Counted from the stretch's first letter, positions 51,154 through 60,811 are shown. The stretch is DNA of 64,000 bases from Alloalcanivorax xiamenensis (GCF_009846745.1 NZ_AQPF01000012.1:29835-93834); one strand, 5' to 3'. Notes: generated by a model from the letters alone, not told the origin. Made by a program: numbers and translations.

Positions 51154-52140
51154 ATGGCGAAGAGCTACCAACTACAAACACTGGCCCGTGCTCTGGATGT
51201 CCTGGAACTATTGGAAAGGACCTCCAAGCCGATGTCTCTGACGGAGATCGCCGAGCTCCTGGGGGAAGCAACCGCCATTGTCTATCGGATCCTGCACACC
51301 CTCGAAAACAGGGGGTATCTCTACCGTCGCCCGGAGGACAAGCGGTACAGCTATACCGGCCGTTCCACCGGAGCCGGGGCGGTGTCCCGGGCGGTGGATT
51401 TGCTGCTGGCGGCGGCTGAAAACGTGCCCGGAGGGGCTTCGGCGGAGCAACTGGCCGGGCGAGTGGGACTGGACCCGAGAGTGGCTGAAGAGATTTTAAT
51501 TCCGCTGAGAGAAAAAGGCTGGATCCAGCAGGAGAACGGCGGTGATCAGTGGCGCTTGTCCCATTCGGTGATGGCATTGAGCCGCCCTTTCCTGAATAGC
51601 GACGATGTGCTGGTACGCATCCGCCCCCTGATGGAGCGGCTCCATGCCGACACCGGGGAAACCGTGTCGCTGTTTCACCGGGCCGGTGACAACCAGGTGG
51701 TCACCTCTGTCCTGCCCAGCCCCCACCCGGTCCGCTATGCGTTGGATATGGGAAGCACCTTTCCGTTGTACCTGGGCGCCGGGGGCAAGGCGATGATGGC
51801 CTTCCTGCCCGAGCCCGAAGTGGAAGCGCTGATCAGGAATCACCAGATCACCGCGTTGACCCGCTATGTCCCCAAGACCGGTGTTTTACGTAAGGAACTC
51901 AAGTCCATTCACCAGAGAGGTTATGCCATTTCCAACGGCGAACGGGTGGAAGGCGCCAGCGCGGTGGCCGTGCCGGTGCTGCGCGGGGACGGTTATCCGG
52001 TCGCCGTGCTGGGTTTGATGATGCCCAGTTTCCGTACTTCGGATGGCGCACTGCATGCCCTCGGTGAGCGGCTGGTGGAGGAACTCAGCCGGCTGCGGAT
52101 TCCTCCGGTCCGGCCGCGGAGCTCGTGCTCCAACGCCTGA
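51154..52140 (+). CDS. IclR-family regulator with two winged-helix segments (cassette B)
   Basis: 328 residues, about 75 longer than ordinary IclR proteins. The first winged helix is at about 5-65 ('MSLTEIAELLGEATAIVYRI'). A second one at about 78-140 ('ASAEQLAGRVGLDPRVAEEI', 'EKGWIQQENGGDQWRLS') is inserted before the effector domain (about 150-315, 'ALDMGSTFPLYLGAGGKAMM', 'ISNGERVEGASAVAVPV'). GGAGAAAGAAAAA precedes the ATG. It heads the cassette-B run and probably controls it. Confidence 0.9.
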   Translation: MAKSYQLQTLARALDVLELLERTSKPMSLTEIAELLGEATAIVYRILHTLENRGYLYRRPEDKRYSYTGRSTGAGAVSRAVDLLLAAAENVPGGASAEQLAGRVGLDPRVAEEILIPLREKGWIQQENGGDQWRLSHSVMALSRPFLNSDDVLVRIRPLMERLHADTGETVSLFHRAGDNQVVTSVLPSPHPVRYALDMGSTFPLYLGAGGKAMMAFLPEPEVEALIRNHQITALTRYVPKTGVLRKELKSIHQRGYAISNGERVEGASAVAVPVLRGDGYPVAVLGLMMPSFRTSDGALHALGERLVEELSRLRIPPVRPRSSCSNA

Positions 52141-52186
52141 CCAGATTCAAAGTAATTGGCCGGGTAACCGGCATGAGGAGAACAAC

Positions 52187-53341
52187 ATGATTCGTGATCC
52201 GGAGAGCTTCCAGGTCTTCCTGAACGAAACGCGTCGCTGGGTGAAGGAAGTGGCGATACCGGCGGAGGGCTGTGTGGAAGCCGACGACCAGATCCCCGAG
52301 GACCTGGTCGGGCAGATGCGTGAGCTGGGTTTTTTTGGCTGGAGTATTCCAGAACAGTTTGGTGGTGCCGGCCTGACCACCGAGGAGTTGGTTCTGGCGG
52401 CGATGGAGTTATCCCAGTGCGCCACCGCCTTTCGGGCCCGGGTCGGGACCAACACCGGAATTGGCTCGGAGGCTCTGGTGGCCGATGGCACCGAAGAGCA
52501 AAAGGCCCGTTATCTGCCATTGCTGGCCAGCGGTGAGGTAACCGGGTGCTTCGCGCTGACCGAGCCGGAAGCCGGATCCCAGGCCACGGCCTTGCGGACC
52601 CGCGCGGTGCGCGACGGCGACGAGTACGTTGTTAACGGCTCGAAGTGTTTCATTACCAATGCGCCTATCGCCGGATTGTTCACGGTGATGGCGCGAACCG
52701 ATCCGGAAGACCTGTCCGCCAAGGGCATCAGCGCTTTTATCGTCGAGGGCGACACACCGGGCCTGAGCGTGGGTAGGCCGTACAAAAAAATGGGCCAGGC
52801 CGGATCGCCGGTGTCGGAAGTGTATTTCCAGGATTGCCGGGTACCCGCGGCCAATCTGATCGGCGGGGTGGAAGGTAAAGGTTTCGTTACCGCCATGAAA
52901 GTGTTGAACAAACAACGCCTGCATTTGAGCGCTTTGTGTACCGGGCCGGCCATGCGCATGCGTGATGAAGCCCTGGCCCACGCATTGCAACGCCAGCAGT
53001 TCGGCCAGCCGATTGCGGAGTTCCAGTTGGTGCAGGCGATGATCGCCGACATTCAGACGGAGATTCACGCGGCCCGTGCTTTGATCCTGGAAACCGCTCG
53101 CAAGCGGGATAAGGGAGAGGACGTGAAGCTGGAGGCATCCATGTGTAAATACTTCGCGTCGGAAATGTGTGGCCGGGTAGCGGACAAGGCCGTACAGATC
53201 TTCGGCGGCGCCGGTTATGTGGCCGATTACAGCTGCATCGAAAGACTTTACCGCGATGCGCGGCTGTTCCGCCTGTACGAAGGCACCAGTCAGATTCATC
53301 AGCTGAATATCGCCAAGCTGACGTTGAGTGCCGCTTCTTGA
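52187..53341 (+). CDS. Acyl-CoA dehydrogenase (cassette B)
   Basis: 384-residue FAD-dependent dehydrogenase: 'CFALTEPEAGSQATALRTRA' and 'YVVNGSKCFITNA' are signature blocks, 'GQPIAEFQLVQAMIADIQTE' the C-terminal domain, and the catalytic Glu is E365 ('RLYEGTSQIHQ'). GAGGAG lies 7 bp before ATG 52187; a longer frame from 52043 overlaps the IclR gene. Adjacent tricarboxylate-type transporter and CoA-transferase genes suggest a dicarboxylyl- or branched acyl-CoA substrate. Confidence 0.93.
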   Translation: MIRDPESFQVFLNETRRWVKEVAIPAEGCVEADDQIPEDLVGQMRELGFFGWSIPEQFGGAGLTTEELVLAAMELSQCATAFRARVGTNTGIGSEALVADGTEEQKARYLPLLASGEVTGCFALTEPEAGSQATALRTRAVRDGDEYVVNGSKCFITNAPIAGLFTVMARTDPEDLSAKGISAFIVEGDTPGLSVGRPYKKMGQAGSPVSEVYFQDCRVPAANLIGGVEGKGFVTAMKVLNKQRLHLSALCTGPAMRMRDEALAHALQRQQFGQPIAEFQLVQAMIADIQTEIHAARALILETARKRDKGEDVKLEASMCKYFASEMCGRVADKAVQIFGGAGYVADYSCIERLYRDARLFRLYEGTSQIHQLNIAKLTLSAAS

Positions 53342-53379
53342 AAACCTTTGACATTCATTGACCCGAAAGGAAAGACGAT

Positions 53380-54342
53380 ATGCTTACAACAATCATGCGT
53401 CGAATCCTGAGATTGTTGTTGCCGGTACTGATCGTGGCGGCAGCGACAGCATCCCAGGCCGCGAATTATCCCGAACGCCCCCTGACCGCCATGGTGCCGT
53501 TTCCCGCTGGCGGCAGTACCGATCTGATGGCTCGCGCCATTGCCAGGGAACTGACTGACTCTCTTGGAACCAATGTGGTGGTGGATAACCGCGCCGGCGG
53601 AGCCGGCACGGTGGGCATGGCCGCCCTGGCCCGCGCTCGCAAGGACGGCTACACCATCGGTGTGGTGCCGGCCGCGCCCCTGGTGAACCAGCCGCATATG
53701 CGTCGAACCCCTTATAGCCTCGAGTCCTTTGACTACATTTGTCAGTTCTTCCTCAGCCCGCAGGCGTTGGCGGTAAAGCCCCAGTCTCCATTCTCCAATC
53801 TTGACGAGATGGTGGCCTATGCCAAGGCACACCCCGGGGAGTTGACCTACGGAAGTCCGGGGCCGGGGTCCCTGCCTAATCTGTCCATGGAGCAATTCCT
53901 GGAAAAAGCAGGCGTACAGGTCACGCATGTGCCGTTCGCTGGAGACGGGCCGGGCGTCACCGCTTTGATCGGCGGACATGTGGATATGTATATGACCATG
54001 TCCAACGTGATCGCCGATCGGGAATTGAAGGCCATTGGTATTTTCAGCGAGGCGGCACTGGACACCTTGCCCGGCGTGAAAACGGCGATCAACCAGGGCT
54101 ACGACCTGACGGCTTCCTGGTGGGGAGGTGTGATCGCGCCCAAGGGCATCCCCGATGAGGCCCGGAACATCCTGGAACAAGCCTGTAAAACCGCCACCGA
54201 ATCCGAACGCCTTGATGAGGTCCTGGGACGACTGGGAACCCAGGCTGCTTACCTCGGCTCGGATGATTTCCTCAAGCAAGTAAATCGTATCTCGGAAACC
54301 AACGGACGGTTGATCGAAAAAGTGCTTAAAAAGTCACAGTAG
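53380..54342 (+). CDS. Tripartite tricarboxylate transporter binding protein (TctC/Bug), copy 1
   Basis: 320-residue periplasmic receptor: signal peptide to about residue 28 ('ATASQA'), then the Bug blocks 'YPERPLTAMVPFPAGGSTDL', 'VVDNRAGGAGTVGMAALAR' and 'THVPFAGDGPGVTALIGGHV'. Bug proteins bind carboxylates through two water-mediated loops. It is closely similar to the next gene, indicating tandem duplication. AAAGGAAAGA precedes the ATG. Confidence 0.92.
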   Translation: MLTTIMRRILRLLLPVLIVAAATASQAANYPERPLTAMVPFPAGGSTDLMARAIARELTDSLGTNVVVDNRAGGAGTVGMAALARARKDGYTIGVVPAAPLVNQPHMRRTPYSLESFDYICQFFLSPQALAVKPQSPFSNLDEMVAYAKAHPGELTYGSPGPGSLPNLSMEQFLEKAGVQVTHVPFAGDGPGVTALIGGHVDMYMTMSNVIADRELKAIGIFSEAALDTLPGVKTAINQGYDLTASWWGGVIAPKGIPDEARNILEQACKTATESERLDEVLGRLGTQAAYLGSDDFLKQVNRISETNGRLIEKVLKKSQ

Positions 54343-54400
54343 TCCGATGGCGTCGGCTATCGGAACCACACAGTGCTTATCTGATATTCGGGAGAACAAC

Positions 54401-55366
54401 ATGAAGATAACAAAATCTCTGTCTCTTGCCATGACGGTCGCCTTGCCGGCGCTGCTGGCTTCTTCGTTGTCATTGGCGGAGGATTTTCCTGTCCGGCCGA
54501 TAACGGAAATCGTTCCTTATCCCGCTGGTGGTAGCACCGACCTATCGGGCCGGGCTTTCGCGGAGGCTTTGTCGGATTATTTCGGCGTCAATGTGGTTGC
54601 CGATAATCGCTCCGGTGGCGGCGGCAGCGTCGGTATCAGCGCTCTCGCCCGCGCTCGGGCGGACGGCTACACCATCGGTGTGGCCCCGGTGGGCACCATC
54701 GCCAATCAGCCACACATGCACCGCACGCCTTACAGCGCCGAATCTTTCGATTACCTGTGTCAGTTTTACTATGGCCCCGAAGTCCTGGTCGTGAAACCGG
54801 ACTCGCCATTCGGCACCCTGGAGGAGGTGATCGACTACGCCAAAGCTCATCCGGGAAAACTGTCTTTCGGAACACCTGGGCCGGGAACCTTGCCACACCT
54901 GGACATGCTCAGATTACAGCAGATCACGGGGATTGAACTGACCCATGTTCCCTTTGCCGGTGACGGTCCGGGGCTGACTGCTCTGATGGGTGGGCATGTG
55001 GATTTGTACATGGCGTTGCCAAACACGGTTACCGATCGGAACCTTGATGCGGTGGCGATATTCAGTGAGGAGCCGATGGCCTCTCTGCCGGGAATCAAAA
55101 CGGTGAAGGCGCAGGGCTACGATATGACCGCTTCCGTTTCCGGCGGCCTGGTGGCCCCCAAAGGGCTGCCGTCCGCTATCAAACAGAAACTGGTGGAGGG
55201 CTGCGAGCAGGCCACCAAGTCCGAGGAACTGAAAACGGTATTGGGGCGTGTCGGTTTCGAGGCCCGTTATCTGGGCCCGGACGAGTTCCGCCAACTGGTG
55301 GAGCAGACGTCCGAGGTGAATGGCCGCCTGATCAAGGAAGTGATCAAGAAAGACGGGAGCCGGTAA
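54401..55366 (+). CDS. Tripartite tricarboxylate transporter binding protein (TctC/Bug), copy 2
   Basis: 321-residue relative of the preceding gene, with a signal peptide ending 'SLSLAEDF' and the same blocks ('VPYPAGGSTDLSGRAF', 'VVADNRSGGGGSVGISALAR', 'LTHVPFAGDGPGLTALMGGH'). Differences concentrate in the mature ligand regions, so the two receptors may feed one transporter with different acids. ATG 54401 has CGGGAGAA before it. Only 2 bp separate its stop from tctB. Confidence 0.92.
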   Translation: MKITKSLSLAMTVALPALLASSLSLAEDFPVRPITEIVPYPAGGSTDLSGRAFAEALSDYFGVNVVADNRSGGGGSVGISALARARADGYTIGVAPVGTIANQPHMHRTPYSAESFDYLCQFYYGPEVLVVKPDSPFGTLEEVIDYAKAHPGKLSFGTPGPGTLPHLDMLRLQQITGIELTHVPFAGDGPGLTALMGGHVDLYMALPNTVTDRNLDAVAIFSEEPMASLPGIKTVKAQGYDMTASVSGGLVAPKGLPSAIKQKLVEGCEQATKSEELKTVLGRVGFEARYLGPDEFRQLVEQTSEVNGRLIKEVIKKDGSR

Positions 55367-55368
55367 TC

Positions 55369-55836
55369 ATGAAAGCGCGCGTTCTGGACGCCGGCTATGG
55401 CGTTGCCGTACTGGTCGCGGCGCTGACGGTGTATTTCGCCGGTGGCGGTGACGACACCGTGCACCACGTCGCCAATGATCCGTTCTGGTATCCGAAGGTG
55501 CTGCTGATATTGATCGGCGTGTGCTCGCTATGGTTGCTGGTGAAAAGCGCGCTCGGTCGATCAGGGACGCCGCCCTCCAGTCTCCAGTGGCGGGCCCTGG
55601 CGGCAACGGTGGTGATCAGTGGTGCTTACCTGCTGGCCTATGAGGCGCTGGGCTTCGTGCCCAGCACCTTGGTCCTGATGCTGGTAATGAGTGGGGTGCT
55701 GGGATTCCGGCACCCACTATGGCTGGTGGTGATATCGGTGTTGTTTACCGCGGTGATCTGGTACGGCTTCGCCGATTTGCTGAATCGGACGCCTCCGGGA
55801 CCGGCGCTGCCTTCAGTTCCCTCACTGTTCCAATAA
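55369..55836 (+). CDS. tctB: TctB small permease subunit
   Basis: 155-residue inner-membrane protein with four hydrophobic segments and the family's 'DPFWYPKVLLILIGVCSLWL' and 'LGFVPSTLVLMLVMSGVLGF' blocks. It pairs with TctA. Translation is probably coupled to the preceding binding-protein gene. Confidence 0.88.
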   Translation: MKARVLDAGYGVAVLVAALTVYFAGGGDDTVHHVANDPFWYPKVLLILIGVCSLWLLVKSALGRSGTPPSSLQWRALAATVVISGAYLLAYEALGFVPSTLVLMLVMSGVLGFRHPLWLVVISVLFTAVIWYGFADLLNRTPPGPALPSVPSLFQ

Positions 55837-55878
55837 TTCTTCCAAAAAATACATACCGGATAACCGGAGGCTATCGAG

Positions 55879-57387
55879 ATGGATGCCTTTTTAAGCGCCC
55901 TCAGTATGCTCACAGCGGTGGATGCCCTGCTGGCCGTGGTGGCCGGCACGCTGGTTGGTATCATCATCGGCGCCTTGCCAGGCCTGGGGTCGTTACTCGC
56001 GATCACCATGGCTTTGCCGCTGACGTTTGTTCTCGGGCAAGGGGCAAGCATTGCCTTGTTGCTCGGCATTTATTGTGGATCAATCTACGGCGGTTCGCTG
56101 TCGGCGATTCTCATCAATACACCCGGCACGCCACAGTCCGCGGCGACGGTGCTGGATGGTTTTCCCATGGCCCGGCGCGGTGACGCCGGTCTGGCGCTGG
56201 GCTGGTCGACCACGGCGTCCGCTTTTGGTGGCATCCTGGCCACGATCATTCTGGCGGTGGCTTCGCCGTTGCTGGCCAAGATCGGGATTCGTTTCGGCCC
56301 GGTTGAATACTTCGCGCTGGGGCTGTTCGCGTTGACCTGTATCGTTACGGTGTCGCGGGACAACCTGGTGAAAGGGCTGCTCGCCGGTCTGCTGGGTTTG
56401 TTCGTGGCGGTGGTTGGCCAGGACCCGGTGACCGGTTACCTGCGTTACGATTTCGGTGTTTTCGACCTTTCCGCCGGCATCGGTCTGGTGCCGTTTCTGG
56501 TTGGCCTTTTCGCCCTGTCCGAGGTGTTCTGGCGCGCCGCGGAGAAAAAGGACGAGATAGGGCCTGTCATCCGCTCCGCCTTCCAGTTGCCCGGGCTGGC
56601 GGAGCTACGGCGCCGGGCCATGGTGCTGGTCAAATCCTCGTTGATCGGTACCTGGATCGGGACGCTGCCGGGCGTGGGAGCGGCTTCCGCTTCCATGGTC
56701 AGCTACGCCGAAGCCAAGCGAAGTTCACCGAACAAAGACAAGTTCGGTACCGGGGAACCGGATGGCCTGATTGCCTCCGAGGCGGCCAATAACGCGGTCA
56801 GCTCGGGCGCCATGGTGCCGACCTTGTCCCTCGGCGTGCCTGGTGACCCGATTACCGCGGTGATGCTCGGTGCGCTCGTGCTGCAGGGTGTCACGCCGGG
56901 ACCCCGGCTGTTTCTGGAAAACCAGTCGCTGGTGCTGTTCATCTTCATGATGCTGTTCGTGGCGAATATCTGCATGTTCCTCGGCGGGATGCTGATGTCG
57001 CCTTTGTTTTCCAGGATCCTGCGCCTCCCCGAGCCGTTGCTGATGGCCTGCGTGGTGGTGCTGGTCGCCACCGGTACCTACAGCATCAATGCCAACCCTT
57101 TTGATTTGCTGGTGGTGTTGATCGCCGGGATCGCCGGTTTCCTGTTGCGCTACAACGGTTTCCCTCTGGCGCCCATGGTGATTGGTTTCGTGCTGAGCCC
57201 CATGATCGAACAAAGCCTGAGGCAGGGCCTGATTCTGAATCAGGGCAGCTTCATCGCGTTCGCCACCAGTCCAATCGCCGCGGTGCTGTTTGCGCTGACC
57301 GCGCTGTTTTTGCTGTGGCCGGTGATCCGGCTTGTTCAGCGACGGCTGCGACCAGAGCGGCGGCGCCGGCCATCCTCCGATTACTGA
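55879..57387 (+). CDS. tctA: TctA large permease subunit
   Basis: 502-residue, about 12-helix permease. The N-terminal 'GTLVGIIIGALPGLGSLLAI' and 'GGSLSAILINTPGTPQSAAT' and the internal 'GTLPGVGAASASMVSYAEAK' and 'PTLSLGVPGDPITAVMLGAL' are diagnostic for TctA. With TctB and two TctC receptors it forms a complete tripartite tricarboxylate transporter. Confidence 0.95.
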   Translation: MDAFLSALSMLTAVDALLAVVAGTLVGIIIGALPGLGSLLAITMALPLTFVLGQGASIALLLGIYCGSIYGGSLSAILINTPGTPQSAATVLDGFPMARRGDAGLALGWSTTASAFGGILATIILAVASPLLAKIGIRFGPVEYFALGLFALTCIVTVSRDNLVKGLLAGLLGLFVAVVGQDPVTGYLRYDFGVFDLSAGIGLVPFLVGLFALSEVFWRAAEKKDEIGPVIRSAFQLPGLAELRRRAMVLVKSSLIGTWIGTLPGVGAASASMVSYAEAKRSSPNKDKFGTGEPDGLIASEAANNAVSSGAMVPTLSLGVPGDPITAVMLGALVLQGVTPGPRLFLENQSLVLFIFMMLFVANICMFLGGMLMSPLFSRILRLPEPLLMACVVVLVATGTYSINANPFDLLVVLIAGIAGFLLRYNGFPLAPMVIGFVLSPMIEQSLRQGLILNQGSFIAFATSPIAAVLFALTALFLLWPVIRLVQRRLRPERRRRPSSDY

Positions 57388-57459
57388 TCCGCGGGTTACC
57401 GCGGGATTGGCATCAACATTAAATTCGAACTCATCAGGAAGAGCAGGGAGATGAAGGTT

Positions 57460-58680
57460 ATGGCGGAGAGTAAAAAGGCTCTGGATGGCGTCCGGGTAGT
57501 GGAATTCGGCCAGTTCATCGCCGGCCCCGGGGCCACGCAGATTTTGGCGGATCTGGGTGCCGACGTGATCAAGATTGAAAGTTTCAACGGCGATAACAGC
57601 CGGAAGTTCGGTGTCAGTGAAAAGAGCGGTTATCGCAGTGGCATGTTCATGGCCTATAACCGTGGCAAGAAATCCATAACGCTGGATCTGCGCAACCCCG
57701 AAGGCGTGGAGATTGCCCGCAAGCTGGCCCTGCGGGCCGATGTGGTGGTGCAAAACACCCGCGTGGGTGTGATGGAAAGCATTGGTCTGGACGCGGCCAC
57801 GCTACGCGCCGAAAAACCTGGACTGATCCATGCTTCTATTTCCGGATTCGGCACTGGCGGTCCTTCCCGGGAACGCCCCGGTCTGGATATCGCCGCGCAA
57901 GCGGAAAGCGGCATGATGTCGCTCACCGGTGAGCCGGGAGGCACACCACTGAAAACCGGGTTTGCCGTGGTTGACGCGGCCACCGCCACGGCCACCGCCA
58001 ACGCCGTTCTCGCCGCTTTGTTCCGCTGTGCCCGGACCGGCGAGGGGGAAACCATCGAGGCCTCTCTGCTGGCCACGGCAATCGGATTGCAGTCACAGAT
58101 CTGGGCGGAATACGCCTGCTCCGGCGCCTTGCCGCAACGGGTCGGCAATGCTCAGCCGCTGGTGGCGCCGGCGGCGGATTTGATCACCGTGCAGGACGGT
58201 TACATCGTTATCTCCGCCTATATGGAGGATCACTGGCAACGACTCTGCCGCGCCGTGGAACTGCCGGATCTGGCAAAGGACGAGCGCTTCGCCACCAGCA
58301 ACGACCGTGTCAGAAACCGGCCGGCGATGATCGACATTCTGAGCACCGCCCTGGGCGGCTACACGGGCGAAGAAGCGCGTGCCCAACTGGAAAATTCCGG
58401 CGTGGTGTGCGGGGTGGTGAGGGACTACCGCCAGGTCCGGGCCAGTGCCGATGTGGAGGCGACCGGCATCTTCAAACGTGTGCACGACGGCCGGGGTGGT
58501 GAGGTGGAGATCCCCGGACTGCCTTTCACTTTCGCCGGCACCGGTGAGGTGGAGAAACCGTATACGTTGCCGGAACTGGGGGAGCATACTCTTGAGGTTC
58601 TGGCGCAGGCCGGTTTCACGCCAGAACAATGCCAGGCGCTCCTGGAACGGAAGGTGATCTCGGCGGGCAATGCCGGATAG
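57460..58680 (+). CDS. CaiB/BaiF CoA-transferase (cassette B)
   Basis: 406-residue family III CoA-transferase: 'LDGVRVVEFGQFIAGPGATQ', 'NRGKKSITLDLRNPEG' and the catalytic Asp at D143 ('GLDIAAQAESGMMSLTG'). ATG 57460 is preferred because GGGAG is 9 bp upstream; ATG 57451 has it directly adjacent. It closes cassette B, mirroring the CoA-transferase of cassette A. Probable role: activation of the imported acid using a second acyl-CoA as donor. Confidence 0.92.
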   Translation: MAESKKALDGVRVVEFGQFIAGPGATQILADLGADVIKIESFNGDNSRKFGVSEKSGYRSGMFMAYNRGKKSITLDLRNPEGVEIARKLALRADVVVQNTRVGVMESIGLDAATLRAEKPGLIHASISGFGTGGPSRERPGLDIAAQAESGMMSLTGEPGGTPLKTGFAVVDAATATATANAVLAALFRCARTGEGETIEASLLATAIGLQSQIWAEYACSGALPQRVGNAQPLVAPAADLITVQDGYIVISAYMEDHWQRLCRAVELPDLAKDERFATSNDRVRNRPAMIDILSTALGGYTGEEARAQLENSGVVCGVVRDYRQVRASADVEATGIFKRVHDGRGGEVEIPGLPFTFAGTGEVEKPYTLPELGEHTLEVLAQAGFTPEQCQALLERKVISAGNAG

Positions 58681-58878
58681 TATCCCGGGGACTGTCGCGG
58701 CCGGGCTCCTTCCGCCCTGGAACCTGGCCGCATAAAAAACGCAACGTGCTGTCACCTGTCTGCTGTGGACAGTTTCCGATGAATTGGGTATTGCTGAATC
58801 CATAACCGAGTCGGGTCACCGTCAGCCACGGGCGCCGGGGAACCCGAAGAATCACGACAAGAATAAGGATGCAGCAAC

Positions 58879-59532
58879 TTGCCGAACCGGTCCGAGCCTC
58901 AGCCCCCGGTGGGAGCCCGCGTATTGGCGATACTGCGGCGTCTGCCGCCGATACGCCGCGCCGAAGCCCGCTTTCAGCACGTGGAAGAAGAGGTGCTCCG
59001 TGGTCTCAGGGAACGTATGGATGCTCTGGATCCGGCTGCCTCCCATCATGCCGAAGCCTTCCAGAATCGTCTGACCATCAGCCTGGAACAGGATACCGAC
59101 ACCCTGGAGATGGAGATCGTCCAGGGCCTTGCCGGTCATTTGGTTTCCGATGAATGGCGCCTGTTGGCGGCGCTGTCCGACGGCTCCGGTTATCCGTTGC
59201 TGACTCTGCGTCGTGCCCGCTGGCGTGACAGTGGGGAAGCGCTGCACCGCTATTCCAGTATCGGCCGCAGCGCCGGCGTGTATGCCCAGGAATACGTGCC
59301 GTTGTATCTGGCCCGGCTGATCAATAACGGTCTGGCGGCGGCGTTGCCGGAACGGGCGGCGCTGCGCATGGATTATGAGTTGTGCGAGGGCGATGCCACG
59401 TTCCGCGAGGCCCAGCGCCGCTGGGGCGGGGAGCGGCCGCCATTGAAGGTCCGCCGGGAAACCTTGGTGATCAGTCCCGCTGGTCAGCGCCTCTGGGACA
59501 CGGTGATGCAACTGGGTGAGGAGGAACGGTGA
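58879..59532 (+). CDS. Abi-alpha (DUF4393)-like hypothetical protein
   Basis: 217-residue cytoplasmic protein starting at TTG 58879, behind AAGGATG; no ATG is available before residue 47. The middle 'SDEWRLLAALSDGSGYPLLT' and 'YVPLYLARLINNGLAAALPE' and the end 'LVISPAGQRLWDTVM' resemble DUF4393 (Abi-alpha) proteins, whose C-terminus looks like a winged helix. The family name comes from an abortive-infection protein; its role here is unproved. It ends one base before the DUF445 start. Confidence 0.65.
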   Translation: MPNRSEPQPPVGARVLAILRRLPPIRRAEARFQHVEEEVLRGLRERMDALDPAASHHAEAFQNRLTISLEQDTDTLEMEIVQGLAGHLVSDEWRLLAALSDGSGYPLLTLRRARWRDSGEALHRYSSIGRSAGVYAQEYVPLYLARLINNGLAAALPERAALRMDYELCEGDATFREAQRRWGGERPPLKVRRETLVISPAGQRLWDTVMQLGEEER

Positions 59533-59533
59533 G

Positions 59534-60787
59534 ATGGACTGGTCTTTGATTCTCGCCGATGTGCGCGCCAATTGGATTCTCTACCTTTCCATGCCGGTGG
59601 TGGCGGCCTTGATCGGCTATGTCACCAAGCTGGTGGCGATCCGCATGATGTTCCAGCCACTGGAATTTGTTGGCAAACCGCCGTTGCTGGGCTGGCAGGG
59701 GATCGTGCCGCGCCGGGCCGCCACCATGGCCAGCATTGCCTGTGATCTGATGATGGAGCGGCTGCTGAAACCGGAGGATGTGTTCGACCGTCTGGACCCG
59801 CAACGGGTGGCGGCGGAAATCCGCGATCCGCTCATCGACGTGGTGGAGGACATTACCCGCGAGGTGGCTTCGGAGTACCAGCCCGGTCTGTGGGAGACCC
59901 TGCCCGAAGGGATCAAGCGAAGAGTCATCCAGCGCATCCAAAAAGAAGCGCCACACATGGTCGAGCAGATCATGGAGGACATCAAATCCAATATCCATCG
60001 GGTGTTCGACCTCAAACACATGGTGGTGAACGCGCTGGTGCGGGACAAGGAGCTGCTTAACCGGGTGTTCCTGGAAGCGGGGCATGTGGAGTTCAAATTC
60101 ATTGCCCGGTCCGGCATCTATTTCGGATTCGCCATCGGTTGCGTTCAGGCGGTGGTCTGGGCCCTGACTCATAATGTCTGGGTGATTCCCCTGTTCGGTT
60201 TGTTCACCGGCTGGTTCACCGACTGGCTGGCATTGAAGATGATCTTCAACCCGAAACAGCCAGTGCGTTACTTCGGTATTTTCGAATGGCAGGGGCTGTT
60301 TCTACGCCGGCGCAAGCAGGTGGCGGCCCGTTATGGTGAACTGGTGGCTCAGGAAATCGTCACCCCGCAGGCGATCATCGAGGAAATCCTCAAGGGGCCG
60401 TTGTCGGACCGCCTGTTCGTGCTGGTTCAGCGGCAGGTGCAACGCACCCTGGATGAACAGGCCGGGCTGGCCAAGCCGCTGGTGGTCTTCGCGGTGGGGA
60501 CCAGCCGCTACCAGCAGATGAAAAAGGCGGTGTCGGAGAAAGTGATGGCGGCCTTGCCGGAGGCGCTTGGCCATGTGGAAGAATACGCCCAGGAGGCCAT
60601 GGACCTGAAGAATCTGCTGGTCACCAAGATGCAGGAATTGACCGAAGATGAGTTCGAAGGACTGTTACGCCCCGCTTTCCAGCAGGACGAATGGATTCTG
60701 ATCGCGGTCGGAGCCCTGCTGGGGTTCCTGGTGGGGGAAGCCCAGGTGCATGTCATGCTGCATTTCGCGGTGATGCCGGGGGGATAG
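59534..60787 (+). CDS. DUF445 membrane protein
   Basis: 417-residue DUF445 protein with membrane helices at both ends (about 14-34 and 395-412) and near the centre (about 200-235). Hallmarks: 'AALIGYVTKLVAIRMMFQPL' and 'FGLFTGWFTDWLALKMIFNP'. The soluble parts are charged and helical. ATG 59534 is preferred; an earlier in-frame start at 59516 overlaps the preceding gene. Related to YheB/YjiN proteins of unknown function. Confidence 0.9.
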   Translation: MDWSLILADVRANWILYLSMPVVAALIGYVTKLVAIRMMFQPLEFVGKPPLLGWQGIVPRRAATMASIACDLMMERLLKPEDVFDRLDPQRVAAEIRDPLIDVVEDITREVASEYQPGLWETLPEGIKRRVIQRIQKEAPHMVEQIMEDIKSNIHRVFDLKHMVVNALVRDKELLNRVFLEAGHVEFKFIARSGIYFGFAIGCVQAVVWALTHNVWVIPLFGLFTGWFTDWLALKMIFNPKQPVRYFGIFEWQGLFLRRRKQVAARYGELVAQEIVTPQAIIEEILKGPLSDRLFVLVQRQVQRTLDEQAGLAKPLVVFAVGTSRYQQMKKAVSEKVMAALPEALGHVEEYAQEAMDLKNLLVTKMQELTEDEFEGLLRPAFQQDEWILIAVGALLGFLVGEAQVHVMLHFAVMPGG

Positions 60788-60811
60788 CCGGCATGATCTC
60801 ACGGCGGGGCT

